Counted from the first letter of the stretch, positions 1-9,134 are shown. The stretch is 64,000 bases of DNA from Oscillospiraceae bacterium (GCA_025758045.1 CP107208.1:2046001-2110000), one strand, 5' to 3'. Notes: generated by a model not told the origin, from the sequence alone. Made by a program: numbers and translations.

Positions 1-769
1 CGAGGAACTGGCCCAATCCTCCAAGGCCGATACGCTGCGCCTGTACGGTGAGCTGCTGCAGGCCAACCTCTGGGCTGTACACAAGGGCGACCGCCAGGTG
101 ACCGTGCAGAACTACTACACCGGCGAGGATGTCACCATCAAGCTGGACCCGCGCTTCGGTCCCAATGAGAACGCGCAGAAATATTTCCGCGACTATAAAA
201 AGAAGCAGACCGCTCACGCCATGCTGCAGAAGCTGCTGGTGGAGGGCGAAGCCGAGATCGAGTACCTGGCCACCGTTATGTACGAGGTGGAGTCCGCCCC
301 CGGTGAGGCTGCGCTCAACGAGATCCGCGCAGAGCTGAAGAGCCAGGGCTATCTGAAATACTACAAGCAGCGGGACCGCAAGCAGAAACCGGCGGACTTC
401 CTGCGGTACATGTCCGGCGACGGCTTTGAAATTTTGGTAGGCCGCAACAACCTGCAAAACGATAAGCTTACCCTGCACACCGCCCGCGGTAAAGATCTGT
501 GGTTCCACGTGCAGAAAGCCCCCGGCAGCCACTGTGTGGTCATGAGCAGGGGAGAGGACATCCCCGATACGACCAAGCAGGAGGCCGCCGAGCTGGCCGT
601 GCTGCATTCCAGCCAGAACGGCGGCGCCAAGGTGGCCGTGGACACCACCGAGGTAAAGAACATCTGGAAAGCCAACGGCGCCAAACCCGGCATGGTTTTG
701 TATGAGGTTTACACCACCGTTTACGTCACCCCGCGTGAAGGGCTGGAAGAGAAGCTGAAAAAGAAGTAA
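1..769 (+). CDS. rqcH: RqcH/NFACT ribosome quality control protein, C-terminal part (5' truncated by window edge)
   Basis: The reading frame is open from position 2 and ends at a TAA at 767-769, so only the last ~255 codons are present. The visible part has the coiled-coil end (around NAQKYFRDYKKKQTA) followed by the NFACT-R/DUF814 domain, with its typical DLWFHVQKAPGSHCVV and TKQEAAELAVLHSS stretches. RqcH binds peptidyl-tRNA on obstructed 50S subunits and recruits tRNA-Ala to add C-terminal alanine tails; older annotations call it fibronectin-binding protein A. A degenerate copy of its last ~19 codons recurs at 2168-2223, showing that the gene end took part in a tandem duplication. Confidence 0.9.
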   Translation, partial: EELAQSSKADTLRLYGELLQANLWAVHKGDRQVTVQNYYTGEDVTIKLDPRFGPNENAQKYFRDYKKKQTAHAMLQKLLVEGEAEIEYLATVMYEVESAPGEAALNEIRAELKSQGYLKYYKQRDRKQKPADFLRYMSGDGFEILVGRNNLQNDKLTLHTARGKDLWFHVQKAPGSHCVVMSRGEDIPDTTKQEAAELAVLHSSQNGGAKVAVDTTEVKNIWKANGAKPGMVLYEVYTTVYVTPREGLEEKLKKK

Positions 770-791
770 GAGAAAGTTTTCCGTTGTGTGT

Positions 792-897
792 AGGGGCGGA
801 TGCCTGCATCCGCCCGCAGGTCGATGACAAGCATTGACCCCCACAGAGTAACCGTGTAATTCCATTCGTAGGGGTAGATTCCCTATCCGCCCGCAAG
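792..897. repeat. Two copies of a short GTAGGGGCGGAT palindromic repeat
   Basis: The rqcH-lipoprotein gap holds GTAGGGGCGGATGCC...GGATGCAGGC-type inverted sequence at about 792-818 and a second version, CGTAGGGGTAGATTCCC, at about 868-896. Related copies occur at 1986-2018 and 27817-27842. Each is an imperfect palindrome in which GGGGCGGAT pairs with ATCCGCCC. They look like a small intergenic REP-like family. Their function is unknown. Confidence 0.55.
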
Positions 898-908
898 GGA
901 GGCACTTT

Positions 909-1967
909 ATGAAAAAGAAACTGCTTGCCTTATCTCTCGTCCTCGCAATGCTTTCCGCCTGTGCATCCACGCCGTCGGACAGCATCGCGGCAACACCCAC
1001 ACCCACCGAAGCACCCGCACCCGCAGCAGAACCCACCCCGGAGCCGACATCCACCCCGTCTCAGGCACCCGCGCCGACAATGGCCGTATACGATGAGGTG
1101 TCCTTCGATGATTGGCGGGCGGCTGCAGGCTGCACTATGCCGGACTACACGTTCAGCGCACCTCACGCGCCCCAACCACTTGAAAAGGTCGCCTGGCCCG
1201 CCGAGGGTGTGACGCTCCGCATGTATGTGGCCGACACCCTGGAAGAAGCAGCGGAACTTTACCACACGACAGTGGAAACCTTGAAAGAATTGAACCCTGA
1301 TTATGAGGGAAACTATACCCGTAACCATGGACAATACCGGAGTCTGAAGCTCCAGGCGGAACCGTATACGCTGCCGATGAACAACGTGGTGTCGGTCACG
1401 GTCAGCGCGCCGTGGGTGGAGAACCAATACGACCGCACGGGAACTTACAATGTCCCGGCTTCACTGGACAAACAGGCGCAGGCCGCGCTGGCTACAGCTT
1501 ATTACTTCCAGTATAAGTGGTGCGGCATGCACGGTGGGTTCTGGCCTTACGAACCGGTGGACGACTTACCGAAGTGGCTGCAAGGGTATGCAACTGACGG
1601 TGCGTTCTACACAAAGTTCTCAGAGTTCAACAGCTTCCTGCACAGGGTCTATTCCGATGCCTGGGTAGATGATTTGTTAAATGAGGAACCGGCACTTTTT
1701 GCTGAGGGAGAAAATGATACCATCCTGACAGGAGATGGCGACCGCGGCAGCAATGTTGCCTATTGCGGCCATCTCTTCACCGAACCCGAGTTGCAGCCCG
1801 ATGGCAGCATAGAGTTCTGGCAGCTTGTTCTGACTTGTGAGAGTGAAGAATTTGCAGGCTGGGGTGGGGAGGAACCTGTCGTGCCGGACACGGCCACGGT
1901 TATGCCCATCCGCCTTGTCTCCACCGAGGACGGCTGGCGGGTGAACGGCGTGAACCTGCCGAACTGA
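909..1967 (+). CDS. Lipoprotein with LysM-like domain, paralogue 1
   Basis: A 352-residue predicted lipoprotein. It starts with KKK, a hydrophobic stretch and the lipobox LSAC with Cys18, the expected lipidation site. A Pro/Thr/Ala-rich linker (about residues 24-60, PTPTEAPAPA type) follows, then a LysM-like segment at about 97-155 (LYHTTVETLKELNPDYEGN), suggesting peptidoglycan contact outside the membrane. The C-terminal ~190 residues match no family I recognise. The ribosome binding site is GGGAGGC just before ATG. The next gene (2278-3351) is a clear paralogue with the same architecture, created by the local duplication. The function is unknown. Confidence 0.8.
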   Translation: MKKKLLALSLVLAMLSACASTPSDSIAATPTPTEAPAPAAEPTPEPTSTPSQAPAPTMAVYDEVSFDDWRAAAGCTMPDYTFSAPHAPQPLEKVAWPAEGVTLRMYVADTLEEAAELYHTTVETLKELNPDYEGNYTRNHGQYRSLKLQAEPYTLPMNNVVSVTVSAPWVENQYDRTGTYNVPASLDKQAQAALATAYYFQYKWCGMHGGFWPYEPVDDLPKWLQGYATDGAFYTKFSEFNSFLHRVYSDAWVDDLLNEEPALFAEGENDTILTGDGDRGSNVAYCGHLFTEPELQPDGSIEFWQLVLTCESEEFAGWGGEEPVVPDTATVMPIRLVSTEDGWRVNGVNLPN

Positions 1968-2277
1968 TACATATATAGCATATTTGTAGGGCTGATGCCC
2001 GCATCCGTCCCTACAAAATATCTATAAACTATACGGAATTTCCACCAAAACCATGCACTCTGTTGAAAACCCTCTTGACATACACCTCTTTCGGCATAAC
2101 GTAAAAAAATCTCAAAAAAATTTTATAAAAGTGCTGAAAAGGGATTGCAACGCCGGGAAACGCGGTGTACACTACAGTCCACGTTACCCCGCGTGAGGGG
2201 CTGGAAGAACAGCTGAAGAAATAAAAAATCCGGAATCGGTATACAGGGAAGAATTCCGCATCTGTCAGGAGGATTCT
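1968..2277 (+). repeat. Duplication junction: decayed S10 promoter copy fused to rqcH 3' fragment
   Basis: No gene lies here. Positions 2059-2167 closely match 3394-3508, the promoter region of the S10 operon, including a TTGACA at 2075-2080 and a TTGCAA at 2145-2150. The -10 position here reads TACACT (2168-2173) instead of TATAAT. From 2168 onward the sequence instead matches the rqcH end (710-769) down to a TAA at 2221-2223. The switch falls on the shared TACAC, so the junction of a tandem duplication is visible at base resolution. A GTAGGG palindromic repeat lies at 1986-2018. Confidence 0.8.
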
Positions 2278-3351
2278 ATGAAAAAGAAACTGATTGCCTT
2301 ATCTCTTGTTCTCGCTGCGCTTTCTGCCTGTGCATCTGCGCCATCGAATACTGCCGTGCCAACGTCGGCACCGATGCCGACGCCCACTGCAACGCCCACC
2401 CCTGCGGCAACGCCTGTGCTCACACCAAGTCCGCAGCCCTCAGAAGAACCAACTCCTGTGCCGACTATGGTATCCTATGAACCTGTCTCGGTTGATAACT
2501 GGCTTGCAAATGCAAACTGCCGTATGCCGGACTGTTCCATCAGCGCCCCGGCGGACGGAAAACCGCGTCTTGACAAAATGGTGGCCTGGCCCGAAGAAGG
2601 AGTGACCCTCTGCTGCACATGCCAGACGCTGGAAGAAGCGGCCGAAGCCTTTGATACGACGGTTGATGAACTGAAAGCGCTGAATCCGGACTGGGAAGAA
2701 AATTTTGCCCGCAATGGATATTTTTATCAGTTAAAGATACAGGCAGAACCGTACATTTTACCGCAGAATGATGTGGTCTGGGTCAAGGTGGACGCTCCGT
2801 GGGCTGAGTGTGGCTACAAAACGGTTTATGAGGTTCCGGCCAGTCTGGACAGGCAGGCGGCTGCGGCAATGGGTATGGCGGATTATTTTCAACAAAATTT
2901 CTGCGGCGGGCTTCACGCGGGCTCTCTCCCTTACGAGAGCGCAGAAGACGTGGACCCCAGGTTCAGTGTCCGTGCGGTGGACGGAGCTCTCTACACGAAG
3001 TTTTCTGAATTTGACAACTTCCTGCACGCGGTGTATTCAGACAAGCGCGTAAAGGAAATTGCATACAGTGAGGATGGCTTTTATAAGGAAGGGCCGGACG
3101 ATACGATCCTTTCCATCGATGGCGACCGGGGCGGCAATATTGCTTACTGCGGCTATCTGTTTACCGAACCGGAAATGCAGCCGGACGGCAGCTTGAAATT
3201 CTGGCAGATTGTCCTGACCTGCGAAGATGAGAACTTCCACGGCTGGGATGTGACAGAGCCGGTCACACCCGATACAGCTACGCTGCGCCCGGTGCATCTC
3301 GTCCCCACCGAGGGCGGCTGGCGCGTGGACCAGCTGGAATTGCCCAATTGA
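2278..3351 (+). CDS. Lipoprotein with LysM-like domain, paralogue 2
   Basis: A 357-residue protein that aligns over its whole length with the product of 909-1967. It has the same KKK start, lipobox LSAC at Cys18, Pro/Thr-rich linker (about 24-65), LysM-like segment (FDTTVDELKALNPDWEEN, about 125-143) and conserved C-terminal blocks such as ALYTKFSEFDNFLHAVYSD and GDRGGNIAYCGYLFTEPEMQPDGS. The start is supported by CAGGAGG seven bases before ATG. It lies in the second copy of the duplicated unit, directly upstream of the S10 promoter. It is probably a cell-surface protein; the substrate and role are not recognisable. Confidence 0.8.
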   Translation: MKKKLIALSLVLAALSACASAPSNTAVPTSAPMPTPTATPTPAATPVLTPSPQPSEEPTPVPTMVSYEPVSVDNWLANANCRMPDCSISAPADGKPRLDKMVAWPEEGVTLCCTCQTLEEAAEAFDTTVDELKALNPDWEENFARNGYFYQLKIQAEPYILPQNDVVWVKVDAPWAECGYKTVYEVPASLDRQAAAAMGMADYFQQNFCGGLHAGSLPYESAEDVDPRFSVRAVDGALYTKFSEFDNFLHAVYSDKRVKEIAYSEDGFYKEGPDDTILSIDGDRGGNIAYCGYLFTEPEMQPDGSLKFWQIVLTCEDENFHGWDVTEPVTPDTATLRPVHLVPTEGGWRVDQLELPN

Positions 3352-3415
3352 ATTTGTTTTGCCTGAAATCAAGCCCGGGATTCCACAAAAAACGTGAGAT
3401 TTGTGGAAAACCCTC

Positions 3416-3514
3416 TTGACATACGCCTCTTTCGGCATAACGTAAAAAAATCTCAAAAAAATTTTATAAAAATGCCAAAAAACACTTGCAACACCGGGAA
3501 ACGTGTGTTATAAT
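3416..3514 (+). promoter_or_regulatory. S10 operon promoter region
   Basis: A near-consensus sigma-A promoter, TTGCAA (3486-3491), 17-bp spacer, TATAAT (3509-3514), precedes rpsJ by about 340 bp. A second possible promoter lies just upstream: TTGACA (3416-3421), 16-bp spacer, TAACGT. The block between them contains an A/T-rich tract. The same block exists as a decayed copy at 2075-2173. Confidence 0.75.
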
Positions 3515-3857
3515 ACGTCTTGGCTGCGGAAGGCTTGTGCAGATAAACAAGCTGCGCAAGCCGCGATATGCGTTGATGCGGGAGGTTGCCGCCACATAGC
3601 CAATAGGCTGGCGGGTTTTTCCGCGGAGTATGTCCGATCTTAGAACCGGGCGAAAGAATTACGGAAACAAAGGGATATGTACGTTGCTGCATTCTGCGGC
3701 GCGGACCAATGTTCACCTTACTTTGTAATGATTCTTTCCGGGAGAACTGTGCAAATACGGTTCACCGGATTTTGTCATGCGAAGTTGTTGAACACCCGGA
3801 AACGTGTGTAATTTATCGGCTCGCCTAAGGCGCAAAATTTTATAGGAGGCGAATGCA
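3515..3857 (+). promoter_or_regulatory. Long structured 5' leader of the S10 operon
   Basis: About 330 nt of non-coding leader lie between the promoter and rpsJ. Visible structure includes GGCTTGT/ACAAGC (about 3531-3551), AGCC AATA GGCT followed by a T-run (about 3597-3617), which may act as an attenuator, and a long-range stem pairing CGAAAGAATTA...CAAAG (about 3651-3671) with CTTTG...TGATTCTTTCCGG (about 3721-3741). This is consistent with ribosomal protein feedback control, but I cannot match it to a named leader family. Confidence 0.5.
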
Positions 3858-4169
3858 ATGGCAGTCAAAGAAAAAATCAGAATCCGTCTGAAGAGCTACG
3901 ATGCATCCCTGATCGATGCTGCGGCACAGAAGATCGTGGAGACCGCTAAGCGCACTGGCGCTCGCGTTTCCGGCCCGATCCCTCTGCCCACCGACAAGGA
4001 GGTCGTCACGATCCTGCGTGCTGTCCACAAGTACAAGGACAGCCGTGAGCAGTTCGAGACCCGCACTCATAAGCGTCTGATCGACATTCTGAAGCCGTCC
4101 AACAAGACGGTCGAGGCTCTCATGAGCCTGCAGCTCCCCGCCGGCGTTGACATCGAGATTAAGCTGTAA
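3858..4169 (+). CDS. rpsJ: 30S ribosomal protein S10
   Basis: A 103-residue S10 of the 30S head, also known as the transcription factor NusE. The diagnostic stretch IRIRLKSYDASLIDAAAQKIVETAKRTGA, split around residues 6-34, and the C-terminal HKRLIDILKPSNKTVEALMSL block are present. The start follows TAGGAGGCGAATGCA. It is the first gene of the superoperon, behind the long leader. The 170-bp gap to rplC is larger than the other gaps in the operon. Confidence 0.98.
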   Translation: MAVKEKIRIRLKSYDASLIDAAAQKIVETAKRTGARVSGPIPLPTDKEVVTILRAVHKYKDSREQFETRTHKRLIDILKPSNKTVEALMSLQLPAGVDIEIKL

Positions 4170-4339
4170 TCGAGTTCCCTACATTATATAAGGGCCGGTA
4201 CGCACGGCCGTGATCCGTGAACGGCCGGCAGTAATGAGAAACACGAAAACAGAACCAATCTCGCTGCCAAGCAAATCAGCGGAGAGGTCATGTTGATGGG
4301 AAACCACCAACCAATAACCTTTACAGGAGGACAAACACA
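4170..4339 (+). promoter_or_regulatory. rpsJ-rplC intergenic region with inverted repeats
   Basis: A 170-bp spacer in an otherwise compact operon. GGGCCGG...CCGTGA and ACGGCCGGCAG (about 4191-4230) can form a G+C-rich stem, but no T-run follows, so it is not an evident terminator. It may be an mRNA-processing or regulatory structure. Confidence 0.35.
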
Positions 4340-4972
<633 letters not shown>

Positions 4973-4986
4973 AGGAGGAAAACACA

Positions 4987-5607
4987 ATGGCACAGTTTGA
5001 TGTCGTCGATATGAACGGCAAGAAGGTTTCCACCGTTGAGCTTTCCGACGCCGTGTTCGGTATCACCCCGAACGAGAAGGCTGTCCACGAGGCAGTCGTC
5101 AACTTCCTGGCCAACCAGCGCCAGGGCACCCAGAACACCAAGATCCGCAAGGAAGTCCGCGGCGGCGGCAAGAAGCCTTGGCGCCAGAAGGGCACCGGCC
5201 ACGCTCGTCAGGGCTCTATCCGCGCTCCGCAGTGGACCCACGGTGGCGTTGCTCTCGGCCCCAAGCCCCGCAGCTACTACTTCACCATCAACAAGAAGGT
5301 CAAGCGCCTGGCTCTGCTCAGCGCCCTGTCTGACAAGGCTGCCAACGGCAACCTGATCGTCGTCGACAAGATTGCCGCCGACGAGTACAAGACCAAGACC
5401 GTCGTTGCTTTCCTGGCCGCTGTCGGCGCAGGCAAGAAGAACCTGATCGTTAACGACACCCTGGACACCAAGTTCGTCAAGAGCGCCGCTAACATCCCCG
5501 GTGTCAAGACTGCCGCTACCGGCGTCAACACCTACGACGTTGTCAACGCTGACAAGCTGATCCTCAGCCTGGACGCCGCCAAGAAACTTGAGGAGGTATA
5601 TGCGTGA
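4987..5607 (+). CDS. rplD: 50S ribosomal protein L4
   Basis: A 206-residue L4. The exit-tunnel loop is visible as NTKIRKEVRGGGKKPWRQKG followed by TGHARQGSIRAPQWTHGG (about residues 48-85). In several bacteria L4 is the autogenous repressor of this operon. AAGGAGG precedes the ATG. The TGA stop overlaps the start of rplW. Confidence 0.98.
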   Translation: MAQFDVVDMNGKKVSTVELSDAVFGITPNEKAVHEAVVNFLANQRQGTQNTKIRKEVRGGGKKPWRQKGTGHARQGSIRAPQWTHGGVALGPKPRSYYFTINKKVKRLALLSALSDKAANGNLIVVDKIAADEYKTKTVVAFLAAVGAGKKNLIVNDTLDTKFVKSAANIPGVKTAATGVNTYDVVNADKLILSLDAAKKLEEVYA

Positions 5608-5900
5608 TGAAATTCGCACAGGACATCGTTCTCGCCCCCGTCATCACCGAGAACTCCATGGCTGGTATCGCCGATAAGAAGTACACCTTCAAGGTCGCTA
5701 CCGATGCCACCAAGATCGACGTCGCCAAGGCAGTTGAAGAACTGTTCGGCGTCAAGGTCGCTAAGGTCAACACCATCTCCGTCCGCGGCCGTTATCGCCG
5801 CCAGGGTATGCATGCTGGCTACACTGCCAAGAGCAAGAAGGCCATCGTCACCCTGACCCCGGACTCCAAGGAGATCGAGTTCTTCAACTCCATGGTTTGA
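5607..5900 (+). CDS. rplW: 50S ribosomal protein L23
   Basis: About 97 residues. L23 sits at the polypeptide exit and docks trigger factor and SRP. MKFAQDIVLAPVITENSM is the canonical N-terminus; RGRYRRQGMHAGYTAKSKKAIVTL is the rRNA-binding tail. A GTG three bases upstream (5604) is an alternative start. I prefer the ATG that overlaps the rplD stop (TGATG), because family members begin at this Met. GAGGAGG lies about 11 bases upstream. Confidence 0.96.
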   Translation: MKFAQDIVLAPVITENSMAGIADKKYTFKVATDATKIDVAKAVEELFGVKVAKVNTISVRGRYRRQGMHAGYTAKSKKAIVTLTPDSKEIEFFNSMV

Positions 5901-6004
5901 TGACCGGATGGCCGCAAGGCCGTCACTCAGGACCCCGCCGAGGGGTTCGCTTATGGGGATATGACCCCGAGAATAATTCATAAGATAACAACAAGGAGAA
6001 CATC

Positions 6005-6835
6005 ATGGCTATCAAGAAGTACAAGCCGACTACCCCCGGTCGCCGTGGCATGACTGTTACTGATTACAGTGTCCTGTCCAAGGTTGACCCGGAGCGCAGC
6101 CTGCTCGAATCCAAGAAAAAGCATGCCGGCCGCAACAACACCGGCAAGATCACCGTCCGCCATCACGGCGGCGGCAACCGCGTCAAGTACCGTGTCATCG
6201 ACTTCAAGCGCAACAAGTTTGATGTACCTGCCACTGTCAAGACTCTGGAGTACGATCCGAACCGTTCTGCCTTCATCGCCCTCATCGAGTATGAGGACGG
6301 CGTCAAGAGCTACATCCTGGCTCCCGATGGTCTGAAGGTTGGCGACCAGGTCATGGCCGGCCCCAACGCCGACATCAAGCCCGGTAACGCTCTGCCCTTC
6401 GAGAACATCCCCGTCGGTACCATGATCCACAACATTGAGCTGTATCCCGGCAAGGGCGGCCAGCTGGTCCGTTCCGCTGGCGTCATGGCTCAGCTGATGG
6501 CTAAGGAAAATGGTTACGCTCTGGTTCGTCTGCCCTCCGGCGAGATGCGCAACGTTCGTCTGAACTGCATCGCCACCATCGGCGTTGTTTCTAACCTCGA
6601 CCACGAGAACGTCAACCTGGGCAAGGCTGGCCGCAAGCGCCACATGGGCGTTCGTCCCGGCAGCCGTGGTTCTGTCATGAACCCCTGCGATCACCCGCAC
6701 GGCGGTGGCGAAGGCCGTGCCCCGGTTGGTCATTCCAGCCCGCGTACCCCGTGGGGCAAGCCCGCTCTGGGCCTGAAGACCCGCAAACACAAGGCCCGCA
6801 GCGACAAGTTCATTGTCAAGCGCGCCAACGGCTAA
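6005..6835 (+). CDS. rplB: 50S ribosomal protein L2
   Basis: A 276-residue L2, required for subunit association and peptidyl transfer. Its signatures are KTLEYDPNRSAFIALIEYEDG and, near the C-terminus, GVRPGSRGSVMNPCDHPHGGGEGRAPVG with the functionally important His. AAGGAGAACATC precedes ATG. The 104-bp gap before it contains two small hairpins (about 5908-5925 and 5932-5947). Confidence 0.98.
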   Translation: MAIKKYKPTTPGRRGMTVTDYSVLSKVDPERSLLESKKKHAGRNNTGKITVRHHGGGNRVKYRVIDFKRNKFDVPATVKTLEYDPNRSAFIALIEYEDGVKSYILAPDGLKVGDQVMAGPNADIKPGNALPFENIPVGTMIHNIELYPGKGGQLVRSAGVMAQLMAKENGYALVRLPSGEMRNVRLNCIATIGVVSNLDHENVNLGKAGRKRHMGVRPGSRGSVMNPCDHPHGGGEGRAPVGHSSPRTPWGKPALGLKTRKHKARSDKFIVKRANG

Positions 6836-6851
6836 GGGAGGTTATTGAACA

Positions 6852-7127
6852 ATGTCTAGAAGCACTAAGAAGGGCCCTTACGTTCTGCCTTCCCTGTACA
6901 AAAAGGTCGAGGCTATGAACGAGGCTGGCAAGAAGAGCGTCGTGAAGACCTGGAGCCGTTCCTCCACCATCTTCCCCGAGTTCGTTGGTCACACTTTCGC
7001 CGTTCATGACGGCCGCAAGCATGTGCCCGTATACGTCACCGAGGACATGGTCGGCCACAAGCTGGGCGAGTTTGCACCTACCCGCAAATTCACCGGCCAC
7101 GGCGGCGGCAAGACCGCTGGTAAATAA
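6852..7127 (+). CDS. rpsS: 30S ribosomal protein S19
   Basis: A 91-residue S19 of the 30S head, bound to S13. It has MSRSTKKGPYVLPSLYKKV at the N-terminus and WSRSSTIFPEFVGHTFAVHDGRKHVPVYVTEDMVGHKLGEFAPTR-type blocks split across the middle. The ribosome binding site is GGGAGG. It is the usual L2-S19-L22 neighbour. Confidence 0.98.
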   Translation: MSRSTKKGPYVLPSLYKKVEAMNEAGKKSVVKTWSRSSTIFPEFVGHTFAVHDGRKHVPVYVTEDMVGHKLGEFAPTRKFTGHGGGKTAGK

Positions 7128-7144
7128 GAGAGGAGGAACATCGA

Positions 7145-7480
7145 ATGGAAGCACGGGCAATTCTTCGTTACGCCCGCATTAGTCCCCGCAAGGTTTCGAT
7201 CGTGATGGACCTCATCCGTAACAAACCCCTGGACGAAGCGCTGGCTATCCTGCAGTACACCCCGAAGGCCGCCTGCGAGCCCCTTCTCAAACTGGTGAAC
7301 TCTGCTGCCGCTAATGCGGAAAACAACTTCAACATGGACCGCAACAATCTCTACGTCGCAGAATGCTACGTCTGCCCCGGCCCCACGCTCAAGCGCATCA
7401 TGCCTCGCGCACAGGGCCGTGCATACCGCATCCTGAAGCGCACCAGCCACATGACTGTTGTGCTGAAAGAGAAAGAGTAA
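7145..7480 (+). CDS. rplV: 50S ribosomal protein L22
   Basis: A 111-residue L22, whose beta-hairpin lines the exit tunnel. It has ARYARISPRKVSIVMDLIR-like N-terminal and RIMPRAQGRAYRILKRTSH hairpin signatures. GAGGAGG precedes the ATG at 7145, and rpsC follows after 12 bp. Confidence 0.97.
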   Translation: MEARAILRYARISPRKVSIVMDLIRNKPLDEALAILQYTPKAACEPLLKLVNSAAANAENNFNMDRNNLYVAECYVCPGPTLKRIMPRAQGRAYRILKRTSHMTVVLKEKE

Positions 7481-7492
7481 GGAGGTAAACAA

Positions 7493-8197
7493 ATGGGCCA
7501 GAAAGTCAATCCCCACGGCATGCGCGTGGGTGTCATCAAAGATTGGGACAGCCGCTGGTTTACCTCTAAGCAGGCATTCGGCGACACCCTGGTCGAGGAT
7601 CACAAGATCCGCAAGACCCTGAAGAAGCAGCTGTACGCTGCTGGCGTCCCCAAGATCGAGATCGAGCGTACCGTCGACAGCCAGACCGGCGCACCCCGCG
7701 TTAAGGTCAATGTCTTCTGCGCTAAGCCCGGTATCGTTATCGGCAAGGGCGGTGCTGAGAGCGCTAAGATCGAGAAGCAGCTCGCAAAGCTGACCGGCAA
7801 GGCCGTCAACCTCAACATCATCGAGGTCAAGGGCACTTCCACCAACGCTCAGCTGGTTGCTGAGGACGTCGCTTCTCAGCTGGAGCGCCGTATCGCTTTC
7901 CGCCGCGCCATGAAGCAGGCTATCCGCAATGCCATGCAGCCCCGTGACCGCAGCGCCACGCCTGCCAAGGGTATCAAGGTCACCTGCTCCGGCCGTCTGG
8001 CTGGCGCTGACATCGCTCGCACCGAGAGCTACCATGAGGGTACCATCCCCCTGCAGACTCTGCGCGCCGATATCGACTACGGCTTTGCCGAGGCCAACAC
8101 CACCTATGGTAAGGTTGGCGTCAAGGTTTGGATCTACAAAGGCGAGATCCTGAAGGGCGCCAAAGCCCCCGCCAAGAAGGAAGGAGGCAAACAGTAA
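7493..8197 (+). CDS. rpsC: 30S ribosomal protein S3
   Basis: A 234-residue S3. The N-terminus is MGQKVNPHGMRVGVIKDWDSRW. A KH domain with the GKGG loop lies at about residues 82-90 (IVIGKGGAESAKIEKQL), and the C-terminal S3 domain has GRLAGADIARTESYHEGTIP. The TAA overlaps the rplP ATG by one base. Confidence 0.98.
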   Translation: MGQKVNPHGMRVGVIKDWDSRWFTSKQAFGDTLVEDHKIRKTLKKQLYAAGVPKIEIERTVDSQTGAPRVKVNVFCAKPGIVIGKGGAESAKIEKQLAKLTGKAVNLNIIEVKGTSTNAQLVAEDVASQLERRIAFRRAMKQAIRNAMQPRDRSATPAKGIKVTCSGRLAGADIARTESYHEGTIPLQTLRADIDYGFAEANTTYGKVGVKVWIYKGEILKGAKAPAKKEGGKQ

Positions 8198-8637
8198 TGT
8201 TACTGCCGAAGCGTGTTAAGTACCGCCGCGTTCAGCGCGGCCGCATGACCGGTAAGGCCATGCGTGGCAACAAGGTCAACCAGGGCGATTACGGTCTGGT
8301 TGCTCTCGAGCCGGCTTGGATCACCTCCAACCAGATCGAGGCAGCTCGTGTTGCTATGACCCGTTATATCAAGCGTGGTGGTAAGGTCTGGATCAAGATC
8401 TTCCCCGACAAGCCCGTCACCGAGAAGCCGGCCGGCACCCGAATGGGTTCCGGTAAAGGCAGCCCGGAGTACTGGGTAGCCGTCGTTAAGCCGGGCCGCG
8501 TGCTGTTCGAGCTGGCTGATGTCAGCGAGGATGTTGCCCGCGAGGCTCTGCGTCTGGCCAGCCACAAGCTGCCGGTCCGCTGCAAATTCGTCAAGCGTGA
8601 AGAGCTTGACACCGTAAAGGAGGGTGACGCTGAATGA
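8197..8637 (+). CDS. rplP: 50S ribosomal protein L16
   Basis: 146 residues starting MLLPKRVKYRRVQRGRMTG, the conserved L16 N-terminus; a longer in-frame reading starting inside rpsC is rejected. Its C-terminal half has PVTEKPAGTRMGSGKGSPEYWVA, the tRNA-contacting region. GGAGGC lies 9 bases before ATG, and the start overlaps the rpsC stop. The end overlaps rpmC by four bases (ATGA). Confidence 0.97.
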   Translation: MLLPKRVKYRRVQRGRMTGKAMRGNKVNQGDYGLVALEPAWITSNQIEAARVAMTRYIKRGGKVWIKIFPDKPVTEKPAGTRMGSGKGSPEYWVAVVKPGRVLFELADVSEDVAREALRLASHKLPVRCKFVKREELDTVKEGDAE

Positions 8638-8831
8638 AAGCTACTGAACTGCGCGAAATGACCGATGTAGAGCTGAACAAGCAGCTCAAGGACCTGAAGG
8701 CCGAGCTCTTCAACCTGCGCTTTCAGCACACCATCCACCAGCTGGATAACCCCATTCGCATCGAGGCCGTTAAGAAGGACATCGCCCGCGTGATGACCGT
8801 CCTGGCTGAGAAGAATGCGAAAAACGCGTAA
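8634..8831 (+). CDS. rpmC: 50S ribosomal protein L29
   Basis: A 65-residue two-helix protein near the exit tunnel. ATELREMTDVELNKQLKDLK and LFNLRFQ are the L29 signature. It overlaps rplP by four bases, so translation is probably coupled. Confidence 0.96.
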   Translation: MKATELREMTDVELNKQLKDLKAELFNLRFQHTIHQLDNPIRIEAVKKDIARVMTVLAEKNAKNA

Positions 8832-8846
8832 GAGGGAGGGTAAAAC

Positions 8847-9101
8847 ATGGAACGTAATCTGAGAAAGACCCGTGTGGGCGTCGTTGTCTCCGACAAGATG
8901 GACAAGACCATCGTCGTCGCTGTTAAGGACAGCGTCCAGCACCCTCTGTACAAGAAGATCCTGAAGCGCACCAAGAAGTTCAAGGCCCATGACGAAAACA
9001 ACGAAGCCGGCATCGGCGACCGCGTTGAGATCATGGAGACCCGCAAGATTTCCAAGGAAGTCAACTGGCGTCTCGTCAAGATCATCGAGAAAGCAAAATA
9101 A
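8847..9101 (+). CDS. rpsQ: 30S ribosomal protein S17
   Basis: An 84-residue OB-fold primary binder of 16S rRNA. It shows RKTRVGVVVSDKMDKTIVVAV and the C-terminal VEIMETRKISKEVNWRLV. GAGGGAGG precedes the ATG. It follows rpmC as in all Firmicute spc operons. Confidence 0.96.
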   Translation: MERNLRKTRVGVVVSDKMDKTIVVAVKDSVQHPLYKKILKRTKKFKAHDENNEAGIGDRVEIMETRKISKEVNWRLVKIIEKAK

Positions 9102-9134
9102 TCAGCCTGGTACTTTGAAAGGAGGACCTGAAAG

